Of a stretch of 64,000 nt of DNA, positions 55,971-64,000 are shown piece after piece. The notes beneath the pieces were generated by a model that was not told the origin of the DNA, made no database searches, and saw only the letters and a program-made list of their open reading frames with translations. Source of the stretch: Betaproteobacteria bacterium (lineage in GTDB: Bacteria; Pseudomonadota; Gammaproteobacteria; Burkholderiales; SG8-39). Position numbers and translations under genes: made by a program. Each line of letters opens with the position of its first letter. The stretch's first letter is position 1. The stretch is from positions 186,001 to 250,000 of the forward strand of contig JADJPT010000003.1 in the NCBI GenBank assembly GCA_016713125.1, given 5' to 3'.

Positions 55971-56797
55971 ATGCTGCAAGCAAGTTACACCGATTATACG
56001 GGAAACCCCTTGACCGCCTCCCGGCCAGACTCGCGGCCCGCCCCCTTTTCCGCCGTCCTGATCGCGCACAACGCCGCGACGCAGCTCGACGCGTGCCTGG
56101 CCAGCCTGGCGTTCGCCGACGAGATCGTCGTGGTGGACTCCGGCAGCGATGACGGCACGCGCGAGATCGTGCGCAGACACGGCGCGCGCCTGGTCGACCA
56201 GGACTGGCTGGGCTTCGGCCCGCAGAAGCAGTTCGCGGTCGAACAGGCGAAACACGACTGGGTGCTGTGCATCGACGCCGACGAGCGCGTGTCCGCGCCG
56301 CTGGCCGCGAGCATCGCGCAGGCGCTCGCGGCGCCCGCGGCGCCGGTCTATCGCATGGCGCGCTGCAACCGCTTCCTGGGCCGCTGGCTGCGGCACGGCG
56401 AGGGCTATCCGGACTGGAGCCCGCGCCTGTTCGACCGCCGCGCGGCGCGCTGGAGCGACGACCCGGTGCACGAGAAGGTGCTGTACGCGGTCACGCCGGG
56501 CACGCTGGAGGGCGACCTGCTGCACGAGTCCGGCGAGGACATCGCACGCTATCTGGAGAAGCAGAACCGCTACACCACGCTGGCCGCCCAGCAGCTGTAC
56601 GCACGCGGGCGCAGCGCGAATCCGGTGCAGATGCTGCTCAGCCCGCTGGTGCGCTTCGTGAAGTTCTACGTGTTCCGCCTGGGCTTCCTCGACGGCCTGC
56701 CCGGCCTGGTGCACACCTGCATCGGCTGCATGAACAGCTTCACCAAGTACGCCAAGCTGATCGAACTGCACCGCCCGCGCAGCGCGCCCCGGCATGA
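55971..56797 (+). CDS. Glycosyltransferase family 2 (WaaE/KdtX-like), 3' frameshift likely
   Basis: The GT2 fold has ADEIVVVDSGSDDGT, LCIDADERV and a GDLLHESGED region, with C-terminal VHTCIGCMNSFTKYAKLIELHRP, as in LPS-core beta-1,4-glucosyl or similar transferases. In-frame reading runs past the next gene without a stop. One base added in the GC run at about 56777-56790 would give a TGA overlapping the epimerase start (ATGA at 56794), the pattern seen elsewhere here. The start at ATG 55971 is uncertain; TTG 56010 is an alternative. Confidence 0.8.
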
Positions 56798-57811
56798 AGG
56801 TGCTCGTCACCGGCAGCGCCGGCTTCATCGGCATGCACGCGGCCGAGCGGCTGCTGGCGCGCGGCGACCAGGTGATCGGCATCGACAACCTCTCCGACTA
56901 CTACCCGGTGGCGCTGAAGGAGGCGCGCCTGGCGCGCCTGGCCGGCGGCCGCGCAGGCGGCGGCTTTCGCTTCCAGCGCCTGGACATCGCCGCACCGGGT
57001 GCGCTCGAGACCCTGTTCGCCGCCGAGAAGCCCGACGCGGTGCTGCACCTGGCCGCGCAGGCCGGCGTGCGCTACTCGCTGGAGAATCCGTCCGCCTACG
57101 TGCAGTCGAACCTGGTCGGCTTCGCCAACCTGCTCGAGGCCTGCCGCCATCACGCGCCGCGCCACCTGGTGTACGCCTCCAGCTCCAGCGTGTACGGCGG
57201 CAACACCAAGCTGCCGTTCCACGAGGACGACAACGTCGACCACCCGGTCAGCCTCTACGCGGCGACCAAGAAGGCCAACGAACTGATGGCGCACACCTAC
57301 AGCCACCTGTACGGCCTGCCGGCCACCGGCCTGCGCTTCTTCACCGTGTACGGGCCCTGGGGCCGGCCGGACATGTCGCCGATGCTGTTCGCCTCGGCGA
57401 TCCTCGAAGGCCGGCCGATCCAGGTGTTCAACCACGGCGACATGCAGCGCGACTTCACCTACGTGGACGACATCGTCGAAGGCACGCTGCGCGTGCTCGA
57501 CCGGCCGGCCGCGCCGCAAGCGCGAGGAGGACGGCGGCGGCGTGCCGCACACGGTCTACAACATCGGCAACCACCAGCCGGTGCCGCTGCTCGAGTACAT
57601 CGCCGAGCTGGAGCGCGCGCTGGGACGCAAGGCGGTGCTCGAGATGAAGCCCATGCAGCCCGGCGACGTGAAGGCCACCTACGCCGACACCGCGCGCCTG
57701 CGCGCGGCCACCGGCTTCGCGCCCGCCACGCCGCTGGCCGAGGGCCTGGCGCGCTTCGCCGCGTGGTTCACCCCCTGGCACGCAAACGCCGAACGGAGCA
57801 CCCGCCCATGA
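56794..57811 (+). CDS. NAD-dependent epimerase, UDP-glucuronate 4-epimerase-like, frameshifted
   Basis: The extended SDR of about 338 residues has TGSAGFIGMHAAERLL at the start, IDNLSDYYPVALKEARL, SSSVYGGN, YAATKKANE and MQRDFTYVDDIVEG, matching UDP-glucuronate 4-epimerase (CapI-like). It likely supplies UDP-galacturonate for LPS or capsule. The frame breaks near 57516; removing one base gives RPAAPKREEDGGGVPHTVYN and the frame then runs to 57811. Its stop overlaps the FkbM gene (ATGA). Confidence 0.88.
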
Positions 57812-58677
57812 GCCTGCGCGAAGCGGTGCGCCGCCTGCGCCTGTACTACAAGTCCGGCGCGGTGTTCCGCGAGTGCCTGGCCGATCCCGCCATGGCGCGC
57901 TGGCTGCCCTTCCTGCCCGGCGACCGGGACGTCGAGCTGCGCTTCACCTCCGGCCGCAGCGCGCGCATCAAGGCCGCGCACTGGCCGCTGCTGCCCAGCG
58001 CCTGCCGGCTCGACCGCATGGGCGCGCAGTTCGAGTTCCTGGCCGACGCCAAGCGCGTGCGCGTCGACGGCCTGGAGCTGTACTCGCCGCTGTGGAGCCG
58101 CGAGGAGGCCAGCTACTACAAGGAAGTCCTGCTCGACGACGCCTATGGCGTGAAGACGCGCGACCTCGGCGGACTGACGGTGGTCGACGTCGGCGCCTAT
58201 GTCGGCGACAGCACCCTGGCGTTCGCGCGCCGCGGCGCCCGCGTGCACGCCTTCGAACCCTCGGTGGCCTTCTGCGGCTTCATCCGCCGCAACCTGGAGG
58301 CCAACGGCATGGCGGCGCGCGTCGTGCTGCACGAGGTCGGCCTGGCCGAGCGCGCCGGCGACCTGCCGATCCGCAACGACCTGCTGCACTTCGTCGAAGG
58401 TGTGGGCTACGCGCTCGAACACCTGCCGCGCGACATCGAGCTGCTCAAGCTGGACTGCGAGGGTGCCGAGTACCACCTGCTGGCCGACCCGCGCTTCCTC
58501 GCCCATCTGCGCCCGCGCGAGATCCGCATGGAATACCACCGCGGGCCGGAAGACATCCTGCGCCACCTCGCCGCCTCGGGCTACGCGGCGCGCGCGCTGT
58601 CCGGGCCTGGACCGGTGGGCCTGATCGAGGCCCGCCGCATCGACACCGCCACACCGGAAACACTGGAGACGCCTTGA
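57808..58677 (+). CDS. FkbM family SAM-dependent methyltransferase
   Basis: The 289-residue protein has VVDVGAYVGDSTLAFARRGARVHAFEPS (SAM binding, about 128-155) and KLDCEGAEYHLL, typical of FkbM methyltransferases. An N-terminal ~95-residue extension is not assigned. The operon position between the epimerase and a DUF4254 gene suggests it methylates a sugar of the LPS or capsule. Confidence 0.86.
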   Translation: MSLREAVRRLRLYYKSGAVFRECLADPAMARWLPFLPGDRDVELRFTSGRSARIKAAHWPLLPSACRLDRMGAQFEFLADAKRVRVDGLELYSPLWSREEASYYKEVLLDDAYGVKTRDLGGLTVVDVGAYVGDSTLAFARRGARVHAFEPSVAFCGFIRRNLEANGMAARVVLHEVGLAERAGDLPIRNDLLHFVEGVGYALEHLPRDIELLKLDCEGAEYHLLADPRFLAHLRPREIRMEYHRGPEDILRHLAASGYAARALSGPGPVGLIEARRIDTATPETLETP

Positions 58678-59279
58678 ACGCAGACACCCCGCCCGCCGCC
58701 GGCGAGATCACCGCTTTCCACGACGCCTGCCACGCCGTCGCGCAGTGGGCCAAGTCCGCGCCCGCGCGCCACGCGCAGGGCGTCTGGCAGGTGATCGAAC
58801 TCAACCACCGCTACAACTGCCTGCTGTGGGACGAGGAGGACCTGGCGCGCAGGAAGCAGGTGGCCGACGCCGAGATCGCCGCCAACAAGCGCGCCATCGA
58901 CCGCTACAACCAGAAGCGCAACGACGCCATCGAGCGTATCGACGAGGCGCTGCTCACGGCGCTGGCCGGCGTGCAGCGCAGACCCGGCGCGCGGCTGAAC
59001 TCGGAGACCGCCGGCTCGATGGCCGACCGCCTGTCGATCCTGAGCCTGAAGATCCACCACATGCGGCTGCAGACGCAGCGCAAGGACGTGGACCGCGAAC
59101 ACATCGACAGCTGCACGGCCAAGCTGGCGCGCCTGGTCGAGCAGCGCGGCGACCTGGCCGGCTGCCTGGACCGCCTGCTGGCCGAAGCCGCGCGCGGCGA
59201 AGCCTGGTTCAAGGTCTACCGCCAGTTCAAGATGTACAACGACCCGAAGCTCAATCCGGCGATGTACGGCGAGAAGTAA
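58674..59279 (+). CDS. DUF4254 family protein
   Basis: The 201-residue protein starts at TTG 58674, overlapping the FkbM stop (TTGA), with CTGGAGACG as ribosome binding site. It is helical (VWQVIELNHRYNCLLWDEED, ADAEIAANKRAIDRYNQKRN, GSMADRLSILSLKIHHMRLQT), matching DUF4254. That family occurs in bacterial surface-polysaccharide clusters next to GT9 enzymes; function is unknown. The G/C-homopolymer region begins 95 bp after it. Confidence 0.78.
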   Translation: MNADTPPAAGEITAFHDACHAVAQWAKSAPARHAQGVWQVIELNHRYNCLLWDEEDLARRKQVADAEIAANKRAIDRYNQKRNDAIERIDEALLTALAGVQRRPGARLNSETAGSMADRLSILSLKIHHMRLQTQRKDVDREHIDSCTAKLARLVEQRGDLAGCLDRLLAEAARGEAWFKVYRQFKMYNDPKLNPAMYGEK

Positions 59280-60545
<1,266 letters not shown>

Positions 60546-61562
60546 TCAGGCCAGCAGGCGCTCGAGGCGCGCGTAGATCTGCGCGTCTTCGAGTTCGCTG
60601 ACGCTCTTTCCGGCTTCCAGCCAGTCGGCATGCACGCCGCGCGGCGCCCAGTGCACGGGGCTGGGCGAGACCTCGGTTTCGGCGAAGAAGCCCAGCACCC
60701 CGCCCGGACTGGCGGCGGCGAAATGCATCAGGCCGCTGTCCGGGAACAGGCTGACCCGCGCGCTCCAGATCAGGCCCAGCGCCTCGCGGATCGGTCCACG
60801 GAACGGATGGATGATCGGCGACTGCGCGTCCAGCACCGGCTGCGCGACCTCGTCGTCGCCCGGATACAGCGGATTGTCCGACTTGCCCGGCGTCCACATG
60901 AACACGGTGTCCAGTCCCCAGGCGGCGCGGAAATGCGCGCTCCAGCGCAGGATCTGCTGGGTGGACGGCTGCTTCTTGGCGCGCCGCGCGCCCAGGCCGA
61001 GCACCACGTAGCGGCCGGCCTGCAGACCACGCTCGGCCAGCCAGCGCGTGGCGAACGCCGCGGCGTCGGCGGGCAGCACGTACTTCGGATGCAGCGGCGC
61101 CTGCGGCGGGGCGATGCCCAGCGGCCGCAGCATGCCGAGCATGCGATCCATCTCGTGCGCCTGCGGCTGCACCGGCAGCGGATCGGACAGGCGCGGGTAG
61201 CGCGCAGGCTGATCGCAGTAGGCCACGCAGCGCGCGCCGCGCACCGCCAGGCCGCGCTCGATGGCGCGCGGCGATTCCTCGCCGTTGGCGACGATCACCC
61301 AGTCGTAGCGCTCGCGGCGCAGGGCGAGGTTGGTCAGCAGCGTGTCCCAGGCCGCCGACAGGCTGATGCGGCCGGCATGGCGCACGCGCCGGTACACCCG
61401 GCGGCGGTCGATGTCGGCGTTGCCGTCCACCACCCAGGCGTTGTAGTCGTTGGCCAGCAGGTGGATCTGCGCCTGCGGCCGGCTCGCGCGCAGATGCGCG
61501 AGCATGGGCGTGGCGAGCAGCAGGTCGCCGAGCTTGTCACGCTTTACGACGAGAACCTTCAT
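60546..61562 (-). CDS. Glycosyltransferase family 9 (heptosyltransferase-like)
   Basis: The 338-residue GT9 protein starts MKVLVVKRDKLGDLLLATPML and has SLFPDSGLMHFAAASPGGVLG as the donor-binding block. It resembles WaaF/WaaQ-type heptosyltransferases but the acceptor is not evident. ATG 61562 overlaps the end of the upstream GT9 gene by 26 bp. It lies at the edge of the homopolymer region. Confidence 0.86.
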   Translation of the reverse strand: MKVLVVKRDKLGDLLLATPMLAHLRASRPQAQIHLLANDYNAWVVDGNADIDRRRVYRRVRHAGRISLSAAWDTLLTNLALRRERYDWVIVANGEESPRAIERGLAVRGARCVAYCDQPARYPRLSDPLPVQPQAHEMDRMLGMLRPLGIAPPQAPLHPKYVLPADAAAFATRWLAERGLQAGRYVVLGLGARRAKKQPSTQQILRWSAHFRAAWGLDTVFMWTPGKSDNPLYPGDDEVAQPVLDAQSPIIHPFRGPIREALGLIWSARVSLFPDSGLMHFAAASPGGVLGFFAETEVSPSPVHWAPRGVHADWLEAGKSVSELEDAQIYARLERLLA

Positions 61563-62586
61563 ACACCGCCAGAGTATCGAGGGTTGCGGGTGGATGCGCG
61601 CGCAGCGGGCAGGCCGCCGGAGTCGCCGACAGCGTGCCCGGCGCCGGTTCGCCGGCGAAGGCCGCCACCGCAGCGGCGATGCACCAGGGCTGCGTGCAGG
61701 TCTTCTCTTCGCAGTGCGCGCCGCCCAGCACCGCCAGGCGCATGCCGCAGGTGCCGGGTTGCGCCGGAAACATGTTGGTGTGCGAACGCGTCGGGCCGTA
61801 GAACACCGTCGCCGGGATGCCCATCGCCGCCGCCACGTGATACAGCCCGGTGTCGGTGCCGTACCAGCAGGCCAGCTCGGCGAACTCGCGCAGCAGGTCG
61901 GCCAGCTGCGGGAAGAAGCGGAACTCGGCGCCCGCCGGCAGCCCGGCGTCGAGCAGGGCCTGCGCGCCGCGATCGGCCGGGTTGACGAACACGCGCACCG
62001 GCGCGCCCGGATGCCGCGCCTGCACGCCGCGCACCAGTTGCGCCAGCGTGGCCGGGCCCATGATGCGGCGCGCCTCGTCGGCCAGCGGCGCGATGCCCAC
62101 CGCGCGCGCATCGGCGCGGCGCAGCGCCGCCAGGCTGGGCACGTGCAGCCGCTCGAGCGGCGGCAGGCCGGGCTCGAACACGCGCGCCACGCGCCACATC
62201 GGCTCCCACTGCAGGGCCTCGCGCGGCACCTCGGCGTGCTCCGGGTAGATGTCCGCGTGACGGTCGTCCAGGTAGACCTTGCGCCGCGCGCGCGTCCAGC
62301 GCCCGATCCAGCGCACCGGCGAGCCGAAGGCCCACAGCACCAGCAGGGCGTCGAAGGCCGGCTCGCACAGGCGCAGGCGCGCCAGCTGCGCGAGCAGGCC
62401 CAGGCGGCTGGCGAAGCCGAGCACGCGCACCCCGGCCTCGCGCGCCAGCAGCGCGGCGTAGTTGGCGCGCGTCAGCAACGTCACCGCATCCTGCGGAAAG
62501 GCGTCGGCGTAGGCGCGCACGGTCGCGTAGGCCACCAGGCTGTCACCGAGCTTGCCGCGAATGACGAAGAGGATTCTGCGGGACAC
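61537..62586 (-). CDS. Glycosyltransferase family 9 (heptosyltransferase-like)
   Basis: This GT9 protein of about 349 residues starts at GTG 62586 (SRRILFVIRGKLGDSLVAYATV). The start is chosen because the family core begins there; an ATG at 62664 would add a non-conserved extension through the divergent promoter region. It has YGTDTGLYHVAAAMGIPATVF and FYGPTRSHTNMF, and a Cys pair in CEEKTCTQPWC. It probably acts on the LPS core together with the downstream GT9. Confidence 0.84.
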   Translation of the reverse strand: MSRRILFVIRGKLGDSLVAYATVRAYADAFPQDAVTLLTRANYAALLAREAGVRVLGFASRLGLLAQLARLRLCEPAFDALLVLWAFGSPVRWIGRWTRARRKVYLDDRHADIYPEHAEVPREALQWEPMWRVARVFEPGLPPLERLHVPSLAALRRADARAVGIAPLADEARRIMGPATLAQLVRGVQARHPGAPVRVFVNPADRGAQALLDAGLPAGAEFRFFPQLADLLREFAELACWYGTDTGLYHVAAAMGIPATVFYGPTRSHTNMFPAQPGTCGMRLAVLGGAHCEEKTCTQPWCIAAAVAAFAGEPAPGTLSATPAACPLRAHPPATLDTLAVYEGSRRKA

Positions 62587-62662
62587 GAAGGAAGTGGCAT
62601 TCGCGCCGGAGATCGGCGCACGGAGGGAGGCGCGAATTATAATCGGGCTTTGCCGGAACCAC

Positions 62663-64000
62663 ATGAACCCGCCCGCGCGCACCGAAACCGCCGCCACCGA
62701 CCCGAATCGGCTCGCCACGCACCTGATCAGGCTCGAGCACCTGGTGCTGTACGCGTTTGCGTTCGTGCTGCCACTGTTCGAGGTGCCGAAGAACCTGTTG
62801 TGGCTGATCTATGTCGGGCTCTGGTTCAGCAACCGCTTGCGGTCGCGGGACTTCGGCGGACCCTGGCGCGGCTGGGACACGCTGATCGCCGCCTGGATCA
62901 CCTCCGGCTACGTGGTCGCCGCCTTTGCCGGCATCCCCAATCAGGAGTGGGCAGGCGCCAACGACATCCTGCGCTACGGCCTGATCCTCTGGCTGCTGAC
63001 GCGCGCCGGCTATTCCTCGCAGGTCCTCACGCGATTGCTGGGCGCCATCGTCGCCGGCACGGCCATCACCCTGGCCTGGGGCGCGATCGGCATGGCCATG
63101 GGCGAACGCAGCCGACTCGGCCTGCGCTCGGTCGGACACGTCAACCACAGCGCGATCTACCTGGCGATCGTCTTCGGACTGGTCCTGTCCTGGCTGCGCG
63201 CGAGCTGGCGTCAGATCTCGGTCGGCACGCGCGTCTCCGCATCGCTCCTCGGCACCGCGATGGCGCTCGGCCTGTTCGTCATGGAGAGCCGCGCGGCGGT
63301 CGGCGCCGCCTTCGTTGCGGCACTGGTGATCCTCGCGGTATATGCGCTGCGTGCCCGCCACAGCCTGCACAAGGTGATGATCGGCGCGACCGTCCTGGTG
63401 GCGCTGGTGCTTGCATTGCGGCCCGAGGTCATCGTCAAGAACGAAGCCCTGCTCAAGCGGGACCTGTTCCTCGCCCACCGCGACGCCGTCTGGCGCACCG
63501 GGCTGGAGGCCTGGCGCGCCAATCCGTGGTTCGGCGTGGGCATGAAGAACCATGGCCGCATCAGCTATGAAAAACTGGAAGCCTGGGCCGAGAAACGCGG
63601 CGAGAAGTTCGATCGCAGCAGCGTCGCCCTGTCCTCGCACGCGCACAGCCTGTACGTGAACACGCTGGCCGAACGCGGCGCGTACGGCCTGGGCGTGCTG
63701 CTGGCGGTGCTGGCCGCCTGGTTCTGGTCGCTGGCGCGCGCGCTGCCGGGCGCCGCCGCCCCGCCGCTGGTGTGGGCCTACTGGGGCGGCGCGGCCTATG
63801 CCTGGCTGATCGCCCTGATCGTCGGCCTCGCCAACACCACGCTGCACAGCGAGCATGCGCTGGTCAGCATGCTGCTGCTGGGCGGCTGGCTGTCCCTCGC
63901 GCGCCGCCCGCCGACCCTGCACGCACCACCCACCCTTCGCCGGCCGTGCGCGCCTGAGCGGCGGCCCGACCGGTCCGCGCGTGCTGCACATCCACCACAT
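62663..64000 (+). CDS. O-antigen ligase/polymerase family protein, runs off window
   Basis: The open frame from ATG 62663 has about ten hydrophobic helices. A large periplasmic loop (WRTGLEAWRANPWFGVGMKNHG, SSHAHSLYVNTLAERGAYG) has the pattern of WaaL/O-antigen ligases. The first ~425 codons read normally to ARRPPTL. The frame stays open to the window end, but a TGA at 63955-63957 lies one base out of frame. A small deletion near the 3' end would therefore place the true stop at 63957. It is divergent from the GT9 genes. Confidence 0.82.
   Translation, partial: MNPPARTETAATDPNRLATHLIRLEHLVLYAFAFVLPLFEVPKNLLWLIYVGLWFSNRLRSRDFGGPWRGWDTLIAAWITSGYVVAAFAGIPNQEWAGANDILRYGLILWLLTRAGYSSQVLTRLLGAIVAGTAITLAWGAIGMAMGERSRLGLRSVGHVNHSAIYLAIVFGLVLSWLRASWRQISVGTRVSASLLGTAMALGLFVMESRAAVGAAFVAALVILAVYALRARHSLHKVMIGATVLVALVLALRPEVIVKNEALLKRDLFLAHRDAVWRTGLEAWRANPWFGVGMKNHGRISYEKLEAWAEKRGEKFDRSSVALSSHAHSLYVNTLAERGAYGLGVLLAVLAAWFWSLARALPGAAAPPLVWAYWGGAAYAWLIALIVGLANTTLHSEHALVSMLLLGGWLSLARRPPTLHAPPTLRRPCAPERRPDRSARAAHPPH
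63954..64000 (+). CDS. Possible start of a glycosyltransferase gene, partial
   Basis: From about 63954 one frame reads LSGGPTGPRVLHIHH to the window edge, resembling the first residues of GT4-type glycosyltransferases (RVLHIHH). A CTG at 63954 could be the start or a misread ATG overlapping the ligase TGA. Too little is visible to be sure. Confidence 0.3.
   Translation, partial: MSGGPTGPRVLHIHH

Overview
The window looks like a chromosomal segment of a GC-rich betaproteobacterium, probably Burkholderiales-like. The order is inferred, not proven. The signs are an aceE-aceF-lpdA operon whose E3 carries an N-terminal lipoyl domain, a Bug-family (TTT) solute receptor, a D-3-hydroxybutyrate dehydrogenase, glnA with ntrB-ntrC close by, an argA/yggX/phoU/rpiA neighbourhood and an LPS-core cluster. 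I found no tRNA, rRNA, CRISPR array, phage or IS element.

Layout. 1-3.3 kb: a SAM methyltransferase and a YgiB/YgiC/YjfL-type envelope trio. 3.3-16.1 kb: a sugar-acid catabolic island with an FAH-family hydrolase divergent from a FadR-type GntR regulator, an ABC importer, an SDR dehydrogenase, an IlvD/Edd dehydratase, a TRAP transporter, a UxaA-type dehydratase and an RraA-like aldolase. 16.1-20.9 kb: small secreted proteins, DUF4126, rsmE, an ankyrin lipoprotein, argA and yggX. 21.1-28.4 kb (minus strand): aceE-aceF-lpdA-rpiA-phoU. 28.7-32.8 kb: folD, prlC, a DUF4124-glutaredoxin protein and an exonuclease III. 32.9-35.5 kb: an orphan TTT receptor and malate synthase. 35.6-40.5 kb: ntrC, ntrB, a DUF4124 protein and glnA behind a sigma-54 promoter with two NtrC sites. 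40.5-46.1 kb: rhodanese, uppP, a Ser/Thr kinase fused to a cyclic-nucleotide-binding domain, bdhA, and thiC with a TPP riboswitch. 46.2-53.6 kb: a TetR/MFP/RND efflux operon, a PIMT-like methyltransferase, rhodanese and a TolC-like channel. 53.7-64 kb: LPS core and capsule genes (waaA, waaC, GT2, UDP-sugar epimerase, FkbM methyltransferase, DUF4254, two GT9 enzymes, O-antigen ligase).

How the genes fit together. The island is best read as uptake of a sugar acid, dehydration to a 2-keto-3-deoxy acid, oxidation, and hydrolysis or aldol cleavage to pyruvate-level products. Those products feed the PDH complex and malate synthase. The glnA-ntrBC block carries its own regulatory DNA. The efflux operon has a plausible autoregulated TetR promoter.

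Sequence quality matters here. At least a dozen conserved core genes are split by 1-2 base indels, mostly in short homopolymers or GC repeats. Two G/C homopolymer tracts (7581-7654 and about 59374-60400) do not look like normal DNA. The splits are most simply sequencing or assembly errors. Two genes (folD and aceF) lack whole internal segments while reading through, which deserves separate checking. I did not find a convincing new multi-gene defence or mobile system. The most unusual real-looking items are a dispersed G-rich palindromic repeat family, a 44-bp perfect palindrome centred on the tolC stop codon, the kinase-cNMP fusion, and the dual-transporter sugar-acid island.
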